Shown: positions 44,242-52,003 of the stretch, one piece after another
How the letters are laid out: the number at the start of each line of letters is the position of its first letter
Position numbering within the stretch: the first letter of the stretch is position 1
Assembly: GCF_902499075.1 (NCBI RefSeq)
Contig: NZ_CABVPP010000009.1
Coordinates: forward strand, 1-64,000
Source of the DNA: Burkholderia pseudomultivorans
Lineage (GTDB): Bacteria > Pseudomonadota > Gammaproteobacteria > Burkholderiales > Burkholderiaceae
Reading direction: 5' to 3'
Length of the DNA: 64,000 nt
Notes under the pieces: generated by a model
What the model was told of the DNA's origin: nothing
The model's input: the letters and a program-made list of their open reading frames with translations, nothing else
Databases searched by the model: none
Made by a program: the position numbers and the translations under genes

Positions 44242-45081
44242 ATGGAAAAGCGCGAGATCAACCGCCACGCAGCTCGGCTGTCGAGCCTGCTCGCCGTGCT
44301 CGTGATGGCCGGTTGCGCAAGCACGCAGTCGCTTCCGCCGAGCGACACGCTCGCGGGGCAAGCGCCGCCGGCGAGACCGTCCGCACCCGCGCAACCGGCG
44401 GCCGCACCCGCCGCGCCTGCGCCGGCGCCGATCCTCGTCGCGCACGACTATGTCGTGAAGCGCGGCGACACGCTGACGGGCATCGCGAAGGCGAACGACT
44501 GCGGCGTCGACGACCTGCGCTTGTGGAACAAGCTCGGCGCGCGCAGCAAGCTGCGCATCGGGCAGACGCTGCGCATCGTCACGCAGGACACGCGGCAGCC
44601 GTCCGCCGCGCAAACGGCCGCGCCGGCCGCGACGAGCGATGCGACGACGGCGGGCCAGCCGGCCGAATCGACGGCGAGCGACCGGCAGGTCGTCCAGCAG
44701 ACGAAGCGGCATGCGAGCGGCGTGGCGCTCGCGTGGCCCGCGCACGGCAAGATCGTCGAAGGGTTCCGGCCGGGGCAGAACCGCGGGATCCAGATCGCCG
44801 GCCGGGCGGGCGACCCGGTGCGCGCCGCGGCCGACGGACGCGTGATGTATGCGGGCACGGGCCTCAACGATTACGGCAGCCTGATCATCGTCCAGCACAA
44901 CGCGGATTTCCTGACCGCCTATGCGCACAACCGCAAGCTGCTCGTGAAGACCGGCGACGTCGTCCATCAGGGCGACGAGATCGCCGAGATGGGCGACCTC
45001 GACAACTCGCGCGTCGCGCTGCTGTTCGAGGTGCGGCGCGACGGCAAGCCCGTCAATCCGCTGCCCTACCTGCCCGGCTAA
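44242..45081 (+). CDS. NlpD-like lipoprotein with LysM and degenerate LytM domains
   Basis: Outer-membrane lipoprotein of 279 residues. The lipobox is VMAGC (about residues 20-24). An Ala/Pro-rich linker leads to a LysM peptidoglycan-binding domain (about 69-115: YVVKRGDTLTGIAK) and an M23/LytM domain (about 165-279). The catalytic histidines are lost: GIQIAGRAGDPV replaces the H-x-x-x-D motif and LLFEVRRDG replaces H-x-H. It is therefore probably an amidase activator, like NlpD or EnvC, rather than an endopeptidase. The start is ATG at 44242. Confidence 0.85.
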   Translation: MEKREINRHAARLSSLLAVLVMAGCASTQSLPPSDTLAGQAPPARPSAPAQPAAAPAAPAPAPILVAHDYVVKRGDTLTGIAKANDCGVDDLRLWNKLGARSKLRIGQTLRIVTQDTRQPSAAQTAAPAATSDATTAGQPAESTASDRQVVQQTKRHASGVALAWPAHGKIVEGFRPGQNRGIQIAGRAGDPVRAAADGRVMYAGTGLNDYGSLIIVQHNADFLTAYAHNRKLLVKTGDVVHQGDEIAEMGDLDNSRVALLFEVRRDGKPVNPLPYLPG

Positions 45082-45286
45082 AAGCGGGAACCGGCCCTTT
45101 GAGGGTGGAATGCAGGCACGGTCGCTGCTACGCTAGGGCCTGTTCACCTTGTCCGCGAGCGCGGGCCGACGGGCGTCTGCGAGGTGTGCGGCAAGCGCCG
45201 CGCGGGCCGGCCGTCGGCGTGAACGGGCGCGCGTCGCCGACGCGCGTTGCTCGATGCCACCGCTTCCGACCGAACACCATTCATCC

Positions 45287-46189
45287 ATGGACCATTCCTC
45301 GACACGCCGCTCGCTGTTGCTCGCCGCCGTCGCCGCGCCGTTCGTCGCCGCGTGCGCGCCGGCTCCCGTCGCCGATCAAGGGCGCGTTCATGCTGCGCAA
45401 TCCGACCTCGCCGCGCTCGAGAAAGCGTCGAACGGCCGGCTCGGCGTCGCCGCGCTCGACACGTCGAATGGCGCACGCGTCGCGCACCATGCACGCGAAC
45501 GCTTTCCGCTGTGCGGCACGTACGCGGTCGTCGCGGCCGCCGCAGTGCTCGCGCGCGGTTCGCTCGACGCGACGCTGCTGCCGCGCCGCATCCTGTATCG
45601 CCGCTACGACGTCGTCGCCGGCTCGCCCGTCACGGAAAACCACGTCGACACCGGCATGACGATCGCGCAGCTGTGCGCGGCGATGCTGCAGGCCGGCGAC
45701 AAGGGGGCGGGCAACCTGCTGATGGGCGTGCTCGGCGGCCCGCAGGCCGTCACGTCGTTCGCGCACGAAAGCGGCGACACGACGTTCCGCCTCGATCGCT
45801 GGGAGCCCGAGCTGAATGCGGCCGCGCCCGGCGACGAACGCGACACGTCGACGCCGGTCGCGATGGTCGACGCGCTGCAGCGGCTGCTGCTCGGCGACAC
45901 GCTGCTGCGCGAGCCGCAACGCGCGCAGCTGATCGAATGGATGGTCGGCGGCGCGCGCGGCGCGGCCGGCATCGCCGCGGGCGTGCCGCCCGGCTGGCGC
46001 GTCGCCGACAAGTCCGGCACGGGCGGCTACGGCACGACGACCGACGTCGCGGTCGTATGGCCGCCGTCGCGCGCGCCGCTCGTGATGGCCGTGTCGTTTA
46101 CGCAGCCGCGCGCCGATGCGGCCGCGCGTGCGGATGTCGTCGCGTCCGCCGCGCGCATCGCCGCGAACGCGCTCGCCGCGACGGCTTGA
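45287..46189 (+). CDS. Class A beta-lactamase homologue lacking catalytic Ser/Lys
   Basis: Protein of 300 residues. It has a Tat/lipoprotein-like N-terminus (RRSLLLAAVAAPFVAAC). The fold and end match Burkholderia PenA-type enzymes: RLDRWEPELNAAAPGD (Glu166 region) and ADKSGTGGYGTTTDVAV (KTG equivalent KSG). The active-site STFK is replaced by CGTYA (Ser70 to Gly, Lys73 to Ala), and the SDN loop reads GDK (Ser130 and Asn132 lost). Hydrolysis of beta-lactams by the normal mechanism is impossible. It may bind ligand or act as a decoy or sensor. An in-frame ATG at 45254 would add 11 residues. It precedes a LysR gene on the same strand. Confidence 0.85.
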   Translation: MDHSSTRRSLLLAAVAAPFVAACAPAPVADQGRVHAAQSDLAALEKASNGRLGVAALDTSNGARVAHHARERFPLCGTYAVVAAAAVLARGSLDATLLPRRILYRRYDVVAGSPVTENHVDTGMTIAQLCAAMLQAGDKGAGNLLMGVLGGPQAVTSFAHESGDTTFRLDRWEPELNAAAPGDERDTSTPVAMVDALQRLLLGDTLLREPQRAQLIEWMVGGARGAAGIAAGVPPGWRVADKSGTGGYGTTTDVAVVWPPSRAPLVMAVSFTQPRADAAARADVVASAARIAANALAATA

Positions 46190-46292
46190 ACGCCGGCGTC
46201 CGGCACCTCGCGCAAAGCCGGCGTTTGCCTTATCGTGTCGGTCAGCGCGCGCCGGTGCCGGCGCGCGATTCTTCCGCTCACTTCGCTTCGTC

Positions 46293-47165
46293 ATGCGCCG
46301 ACTTCCGCCCCTGCACGCGCTGCAGATCTTCTCGACGGTGGCCCGCCACCGCAGCTTCACGCGCGCGGCCGAGCAACTGTGCATCACGCAGGGCGCGGTC
46401 AGCCGGCAGATCCAGACGCTCGAGGCGCACTACGGTTTTCCGCTGTTCAGGCGGCATGCGAAGGGCCTCACGCTGACGGCCGAGGGCGAGCAGCTGCTGC
46501 CGGTGGTCAACGAGAGCTTCGCGCGGATCGAGGACATTTCGCTGAAGCTCACGCGGCAGCGCACCGATCTCGCGCTGAAGGTGCCGACCTGCGTGATGCG
46601 CTGGATGCTGCCGCGCATCATGCGGTTCCAGGGCGAGCATCCCGACCTGCATGTGCAGATCACGACCGCATGGCAGCACGTCGTCGATTTTTCGAGCGAG
46701 CCGTTCGATGCGGCGATCGTCTACGGCACCTCGCCGGGCGCGGGCGTGTTCGCGCTGCCGCTGTTCGACGAGCGGCTGACGCCGGTTTGCGCGCCGGAGC
46801 TGAGGCGGGCGTCGCCGCTCGACGCGCTCGGCGATCTCGCGCGCCACACGCTGCTGCATCCGACTCGCGACCACCGCGACTGGCGCGCATGGCTCGATCA
46901 CGCGGGTGCGCGCACGGTCGACGCCGAGCGCGGGCCGACCTTCGACACGCTCGATCTGGCGACCAATGCGGCGATGCAGGGCTTCGGCGTCGCGATCGGC
47001 GACGTGACGCTGGTCGACGACGACGTCAGCGCGCGCCGGCTCGAACGGCCGTTCGACATCGTGCTCGAAACCGGCGCGCGCTACTTCTTCGTCTATCCGG
47101 AAAACAGCGGCAGCCAGCAGAAGATCCGCGCGTTCAGCGACTGGATCGCACGCCATCGCGACTGA
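46293..47165 (+). CDS. LysR-family regulator, AmpR/GcvA-like group
   Basis: Regulator of 290 residues. It starts MRRLPPLHALQIFSTVARHRSF, and FTRAAEQLCITQGAVSRQIQ is the HTH typical of the GcvA/AmpR subgroup that controls beta-lactamases. The effector domain contains DLATNAAMQGFGVAIGD. It follows the beta-lactamase homologue by 103 bases on the same strand, rather than being divergent as penR/ampR usually is. The pair may share a signal. Confidence 0.88.
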   Translation: MRRLPPLHALQIFSTVARHRSFTRAAEQLCITQGAVSRQIQTLEAHYGFPLFRRHAKGLTLTAEGEQLLPVVNESFARIEDISLKLTRQRTDLALKVPTCVMRWMLPRIMRFQGEHPDLHVQITTAWQHVVDFSSEPFDAAIVYGTSPGAGVFALPLFDERLTPVCAPELRRASPLDALGDLARHTLLHPTRDHRDWRAWLDHAGARTVDAERGPTFDTLDLATNAAMQGFGVAIGDVTLVDDDVSARRLERPFDIVLETGARYFFVYPENSGSQQKIRAFSDWIARHRD

Positions 47166-47210
47166 CGCGCGGGCGCGCCGAAGCGCTGCGCGACACGCGG
47201 CCGGCCGGCG

Positions 47211-47546
47211 TCACTGATACGTGACGACGGCGATCATCGGCGCGCGATTGCGTCCCGGACGGTCAGGTAAAACGATTGCGCGCGAAGCCTGAGTAAAGGT
47301 CGTGGTCCTGACCGCCTGCATGCTCGCCGCGTCGACGAACGCAATCTGTCCGGTCGCCGGGCGCGGGCAGTCGGCGCGCACGTGCGCGGGCGCGGCATCG
47401 GGGGCGTCGAGCGCGAACGAGCACGGCGGTTCGACGATCATGCCGGTGAAGTGGATGATGCCGGACGCGCCGGCGGCAAACGACGAGGATGTGCCCAGAA
47501 GCGAGGCAGCCAGCACGAACGAGGCGGCGATCAGACGATGCTTCAT
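47211..47546 (-). CDS. Small secreted fimbrial-like protein
   Basis: Exported protein of 111 residues. The signal peptide ends near SSFA. The mature start GASGIIHFTGMIVEPPCSF, with one Cys here and a second in ADCPRP, resembles the N-terminal part of type 1 fimbrial subunits. It is shorter than normal (about 150-180), and no chaperone or usher gene is near, so it may be an orphan pilin-like protein. It is convergent with the LysR gene. Confidence 0.6.
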   Translation of the reverse strand: MKHRLIAASFVLAASLLGTSSSFAAGASGIIHFTGMIVEPPCSFALDAPDAAPAHVRADCPRPATGQIAFVDAASMQAVRTTTFTQASRAIVLPDRPGRNRAPMIAVVTYQ

Positions 47547-47823
47547 GACAGGCTCCAGAGAGGAAGCGCGTCGCAGCGGGGCCGCTCGAATGGCAGTCCG
47601 TCAACGCTGCGGTGCTGAATGCGTAAACGGCAAGTCCATCGAACCTCTTGAGCGAAAAATCCGAAATACCGGCAATAAGCAAACGATGTCGTGTTGCTTC
47701 AGACAATGTAGGCCGAATCTGCGCAACCGCAAGTCAGGGTATTGCCGGGTGGCATAGGCGCCCGGAACGGACGTCCGTCGGGATCGTTGCGCGGGCAACG
47801 GTCGGTTGCGATCCGGCAAAACA
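47547..47823. other. Intergenic region upstream of fimbrial-like gene
   Basis: About 280 bases with no credible coding frame. The stretch near 47640-47710 is AT-richer and probably holds the promoter of the fimbrial-like gene. No repeat structure was found before the terminator at 47824. Confidence 0.35.
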
Positions 47824-47854
47824 AAATGGCCGCTCACCGAGTGAGCGGCCATTT
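47824..47854 (-). terminator. Terminator of glsB-like gene
   Basis: A 14-base perfect stem (47824-47837 and 47841-47854) with a CGA loop starts 26 bases after the GlsB-like stop. On the minus strand it ends in TTT followed by TGT, so it works as a terminator for that gene. Confidence 0.8.
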
Positions 47855-47880
47855 CTGCGCGGCGGCCGGAGAACCGGTTC

Positions 47881-48135
47881 TCAGCCCGCGCGCTTGCGCA
47901 CCGCGCCGACGATCACCAGCAGCACGATCGCGCCGACGATCGACGCGATCCAGCCCGCGCCCTGGCCGGGCGCATACCAGCCGGCGGCGCGGCCGACGTA
48001 GCCCGCAACCAGCGAGCCGACGACGCCGAGCACGGTCGTCATCAGGATGCCCATCTTGTCGTCGCCGGGCTTGAGCGCACGGGCGAGGAGGCCGACGATG
48101 AATCCGACCACCAGCATTTCGATGAATTGCAGCAT
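47881..48135 (-). CDS. GlsB/YeaQ/YmgE-family stress membrane protein
   Basis: Small membrane protein of 84 residues with three hydrophobic segments (about 5-22, 30-50 and 58-78). The Gly-rich pattern GFIVGLLARALKPG, MTTVLGVVGSLVAGYVG and IVGAIVLLVIVGAV is diagnostic of the family, which is induced by osmotic and envelope stress. A classical terminator follows the gene. It is monocistronic. Confidence 0.9.
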   Translation of the reverse strand: MLQFIEMLVVGFIVGLLARALKPGDDKMGILMTTVLGVVGSLVAGYVGRAAGWYAPGQGAGWIASIVGAIVLLVIVGAVRKRAG

Positions 48136-48258
48136 GAACGCCTCCCTGTCGATATCGCGTTGTTGACGGAAACGAATGGACTCGCGCGCAACGCAAGGGT
48201 TCCGCGCGGCGCGGCGGACAGCGGGCCGACTATCGCACGCCGCCGCGTCGGCAAGATG

Positions 48259-49035
48259 TCAGGCGGCCGGTGCGTCGGCGGCCGGCTCGAGCCGGCGGTA
48301 GCCTTCGGTCGCGCGCAGCAGCGTACGCGTGTAGTCGCGCGCGACCTGCCCGGCGCGCACGTCCTCGATCCGCAGCTGCTCGACGATCTCGCCGTGCTGC
48401 ATCACCGCGACGCGCTGGCACAGGAAGCCGATCACCGCGAGATTGTGGCTGACGAGGATCATCGTCAGGTTGCGTTCGCGATGCAGGCGGCGCAGCAGAT
48501 TCAGGATCTCGGCCTGCACCGACACGTCGAGCGCCGAGGTCGGTTCGTCGAGCAGCAGCACGCGCGGCTCGACGATCAGCGCGCGTGCGATCGCGACGCG
48601 CTGCCGCTGGCCGCCCGACAACTGGTGCGGATAGCGGAAGCGGAAGGTCGGGCCGAGGCCGACTTCGGCCAGCGCGCGGGCGATCCGCGCGTCGGCGTCG
48701 CCCATGCCGTGGATCGACAGCGGCTCGCGCAGCGTCTGGTCGACCGTGAAGCGCGGATGCAGCGAAGCGTACGGGTCCTGGAACACCATCTGCACGTGGC
48801 GGCGGAACGCGCGGTCGGGCGTGCCGCCGACCGGCCGTCCGTCGATCGACAGGCTGCCGGACGCGAGCGGCACGAGGCCGGTCAGCGCGCGCAGCAGCGT
48901 CGATTTGCCGGACCCCGATTCGCCGACGAGCCCGAACACCTCGCCGTCGCGCACCGCGAAGCTCGCGTCGCGCACGGCGTCGATGTGACCGGTGCGGCTC
49001 GGGAAACGGATCGAGACGTGGTCGATGTCGATCAT
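48259..49035 (-). CDS. ddpF: Peptide ABC transporter ATPase (DdpF)
   Basis: ATP-binding subunit of 258 residues: Walker A GESGSGKST (about 37-45), signature LSGGQRQR, Walker B VLLLDEPTSALD and H-loop VSHN. A late ARDYTRTLL is common in oligopeptide ATPases (OppF/DppF type). It pairs with DdpD to power import of D-Ala-D-Ala. Its start at 49035 overlaps the DdpD stop by four bases (ATGA), and it is the last gene of the operon. Confidence 0.88.
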   Translation of the reverse strand: MIDIDHVSIRFPSRTGHIDAVRDASFAVRDGEVFGLVGESGSGKSTLLRALTGLVPLASGSLSIDGRPVGGTPDRAFRRHVQMVFQDPYASLHPRFTVDQTLREPLSIHGMGDADARIARALAEVGLGPTFRFRYPHQLSGGQRQRVAIARALIVEPRVLLLDEPTSALDVSVQAEILNLLRRLHRERNLTMILVSHNLAVIGFLCQRVAVMQHGEIVEQLRIEDVRAGQVARDYTRTLLRATEGYRRLEPAADAPAA

Positions 49036-49943
49036 CGTGCGGCCTCCTGCGGTGCGTGTGAGGTCGGCGCGGACGCAGCGGCGTCGAGCCACGCCGGGTC
49101 GCGCCGCAGCACCGGCAGTTCGTCGGGCGGGTTCGCGAGCGGCGGGTTGGCCGCGAGCAGCGCGCGCGTATAGGGATGCGTCGCGTGGCGCAGGTCGCGC
49201 GCGGCGCAGGTCTCGACGACGCGGCCCGCATACATCACCGCGACGCGATCGCAGAACGACGTCACGAGCGGCAGGTCGTGGCTGATGAACATCAGGCCCG
49301 TGTTGTGCCGCGCGATCATCGCGTCGAGCACCGCAAGCACCTGCATCGACACCGCGACGTCGAGTGCGGAGGTCGGCTCGTCGGCGATCAGCAGGCGCGG
49401 GCCGGTCGATACCATCATCGCGATCATCACGCGCTGGCCCATGCCGCCCGACAGTTCGTGCGGGTACGCATCGGCGACGCGCGCCGGGTCGCGGATCTGC
49501 ACGGCCGCGAGCGCCTCGACGATCCGCTCGTGCAGCGCGCGGCCGCGCAGGCCCGGCTCGTGCAGCCGGAACGCCTCGCCCATCTGCTTTGCGACCGTCA
49601 TCACCGGGTTCAGCGAATATTTCGGGTCCTGCAGGATCATGCCCATCTGGCTGCCGCACAGCCGCCGGCGCTCGCGCGGCGACAGCGCGAGCAGGTCGTG
49701 GCCGGCGAAGCGCATCGTGCGTGCGGACCAGTGCGCAGCGTCGGGCAGCAGGCCGAGCAGCGCGCGGCCCGTCAGCGACTTGCCGGAGCCCGATTCGCCG
49801 ACGATGCCGAGCCGTTCTCCCGGCGCGAGCGTCAGCGACAGGTCGCGCACCGCGTCGGCGACGACGCCGTCGTGGCCGCGAAAGCCGATCTTCAGGCCGT
49901 CGATCTCGCACAGCGGCGCGGGGGCGTTGGAATTCGTCTGCAT
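49032..49943 (-). CDS. ddpD: Peptide ABC transporter ATPase (DdpD)
   Basis: ATP-binding subunit of 303 residues: Walker A GESGSGKS (about 48-55), signature LSGGMGQR, Walker B LLIADEPTSALD and H-loop FISHDLPLV. The C-terminal extension with THPYTRALLAANPP is an OppD/DppD hallmark. The start at 49943 follows the permease stop as TGACATG; an ATG at 49955 would overlap. It is translationally coupled to ddpF downstream. Confidence 0.88.
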   Translation of the reverse strand: MQTNSNAPAPLCEIDGLKIGFRGHDGVVADAVRDLSLTLAPGERLGIVGESGSGKSLTGRALLGLLPDAAHWSARTMRFAGHDLLALSPRERRRLCGSQMGMILQDPKYSLNPVMTVAKQMGEAFRLHEPGLRGRALHERIVEALAAVQIRDPARVADAYPHELSGGMGQRVMIAMMVSTGPRLLIADEPTSALDVAVSMQVLAVLDAMIARHNTGLMFISHDLPLVTSFCDRVAVMYAGRVVETCAARDLRHATHPYTRALLAANPPLANPPDELPVLRRDPAWLDAAASAPTSHAPQEAAR

Positions 49944-49944
49944 G

Positions 49945-50859
49945 TCAGGCTCCATGCCGCGGATCGAATACGTCGCGCAGCCCGTCGCCGAGCAGGTTGA
50001 ACGCGAGGCTTACGAGCAGGATCGCCGCGCCGGGCAGCGTCGCGACCCACCATGCGTCGAGCAGCACGTTGCGGCCGGACGCGACCATGAAGCCCCATTC
50101 GGGGCTCGGCGGCTGCGCGCCGAGGCCGAGGAAGCCGAGCCCGGCGACGGTCAGGATGATGCCGGCCATGTCGAGCGTCGCGCGCACGATCACCGACGAC
50201 ATGCACAGCGGCACGATGTAGCGCAGCAGGATGCGCGGGCCCGACGCGCCCTGCAGCCGCGCGGCGTGGATATAGTCGGCCTGCGCGATGCGGATCGTCT
50301 CCGCGCGCGCGAGCCGCGCATACGCGGGCCACGCGGTGATCGAGATCGCGACGACCGCGTTGATCACGCCGGGCCCGAGCGCGGCCGCGAACGCGAGCGC
50401 CAGCACGATCTTCGGGAACGCGAGCGCGACGTCGGTGATGCGCATCAGCACGCTGTCGACGAACCCGCCGCAGTAGCCGGCCGTCGTGCCGATCAGCAGG
50501 CCGATCGGCACGACGATCACGACGACCAGCAGCGCGATGCCGAGCGTGAGGCGCGAGCCGCCGATCAGCCTCGACAGGATGTCGCGGCCGAGTTGGTCGG
50601 TGCCGAGCCAGTGCGACGGCGAGCCGGGCGGCAGCAGGCGATCGGACAGCACCTGGCGCAGCGGATCGTGCGGCATGATCAGCGGGCCGACGATCGCCAC
50701 GGCGACCAGCGCGACGAGGATCGCGAGCCCGAACAGGTTCAGCGGGTTCGCGGCGAAGCGGCGCCAGCGGCGATACGCGAGGCCGAGCGCGGCCTGCGAA
50801 CGCGAGACGGGCGCATCGGACAGCAGCCACGCGCGCAGCGTGAGACGCTCGGCATTCAT
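49945..50859 (-). CDS. ddpC: Peptide ABC transporter permease (DdpC)
   Basis: Inner-membrane permease of 304 residues with about six hydrophobic segments. The N-terminal region LNLFGLAILVALVAVAIVGP, GTDQLGRDILSRLIGGSRLTL and the EAA-like loop AARLQGASGPRILLRYIVP match OppC/DppC. It pairs with DdpB to form the channel. It lies 63 bases after ddpB and just before ddpD. Confidence 0.9.
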   Translation of the reverse strand: MNAERLTLRAWLLSDAPVSRSQAALGLAYRRWRRFAANPLNLFGLAILVALVAVAIVGPLIMPHDPLRQVLSDRLLPPGSPSHWLGTDQLGRDILSRLIGGSRLTLGIALLVVVIVVPIGLLIGTTAGYCGGFVDSVLMRITDVALAFPKIVLALAFAAALGPGVINAVVAISITAWPAYARLARAETIRIAQADYIHAARLQGASGPRILLRYIVPLCMSSVIVRATLDMAGIILTVAGLGFLGLGAQPPSPEWGFMVASGRNVLLDAWWVATLPGAAILLVSLAFNLLGDGLRDVFDPRHGA

Positions 50860-50922
50860 GATTCGACGACCTTCGGCATGGACGGGAAAGCAGGTAGAGA
50901 AGCGGTCATGTCGACACGGCCC

Positions 50923-51993
50923 TTATCGCGCACGCGGATCGAACACGCGATACAGCGCATCGGTCAGCAGGTTGACGGTGATGAACATCGCGCCGATCAC
51001 GAGCGTCGCGCCGAGCACGGCGTTCATGTCGGCATTGAGCAGCGCGCCCGTCAGGTACGAGCCGAGCCCCGGCCACGCGAACACGATTTCCGTGAGCACC
51101 GAGCCTTCGAGCAGGTTGCTGTAGGTGAGCGCGATCACGGTCAGCAGCGGCACCATGATGTTGCCGAATGCGTGCCGCCAGATCACGCGGCGCTCGGACA
51201 GCCCCTTCGCGCGCGCGGTGACGATGTACTCCTGGCTCAGCTGGTCGAGCATGAACGAGCGCGTCATCCGGCTCAGGTACGCGACCGAGTAGTAGCCGAG
51301 GATCGCGGCCGGCAGCGCGATATGCGACAGCGCGTTGCGCAGCACGTCCCATTCGCCGGCGAGCGCTGCATCGATCAGCAGGCTGCCCGTGCGCGGATCG
51401 ACCATCCCGTCGTAGGCAGGGTCGATCCGGCCGGGACCGCCGACCCAGTGCAGCTTCGCGTAGAACAGCAGCAGCCCCATCAGCCCGAGCCAGAACACCG
51501 GCACGGAACTGCCGATCAGCCCGACGAAACGCGCGACGTGGTCGATCGGCCGGTTGTGCTTCACCGCGGCCACGACGCCGAGCGGCACGCCGACCGCGAT
51601 GCCGATCAGCGTCGCGATCGTCGCCAGTTCCAGCGTGGCCGGAAATACGCGCTTGATATCGTCGAGCACCGGGTTCGCCGTCAGCAGCGAGATGCCGAAA
51701 TTGCCGTGCAGCACGTCGCGCGCATAGATCAGGAACTGCGTCAGCAGCGGCTTGTCGAGCCCGAGCGCGATGCGCTCGGCCGCATAGGCGTCGGCCGACG
51801 CGCGATCGCCGAGGATCGCCAGCACCGGGTCGATCGGTACCTTGCGGCCGATCACGAAGGTCAGCGCGAGCAGCCCCGTGAACGTGACGGCGAGCGTGAG
51901 CGCCCAGCGCAGCACACGCAGCGCCCAGCGCACGGCCGGGCGCCGCGCGGGCAGCGTGCGCAGCGCTTCGAGGGAGGAGGCGGGAGTCGACAT
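50923..51993 (-). CDS. ddpB: Peptide ABC transporter permease (DdpB)
   Basis: Inner-membrane permease of 356 residues with about six hydrophobic segments and an N-terminal extension of about 35 residues. LIGIAVGVPLGVVAAVKHNRPIDHVARFV and the EAA loop TARAKGLSERRVIWRHAFGNI (both shown in part) are OppB/DppB traits. It starts 10 bases after the ddpA stop, a typical operon spacing. Confidence 0.9.
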   Translation of the reverse strand: MSTPASSLEALRTLPARRPAVRWALRVLRWALTLAVTFTGLLALTFVIGRKVPIDPVLAILGDRASADAYAAERIALGLDKPLLTQFLIYARDVLHGNFGISLLTANPVLDDIKRVFPATLELATIATLIGIAVGVPLGVVAAVKHNRPIDHVARFVGLIGSSVPVFWLGLMGLLLFYAKLHWVGGPGRIDPAYDGMVDPRTGSLLIDAALAGEWDVLRNALSHIALPAAILGYYSVAYLSRMTRSFMLDQLSQEYIVTARAKGLSERRVIWRHAFGNIMVPLLTVIALTYSNLLEGSVLTEIVFAWPGLGSYLTGALLNADMNAVLGATLVIGAMFITVNLLTDALYRVFDPRAR

Positions 51994-52003
51994 GCGGCGA
52001 ATC

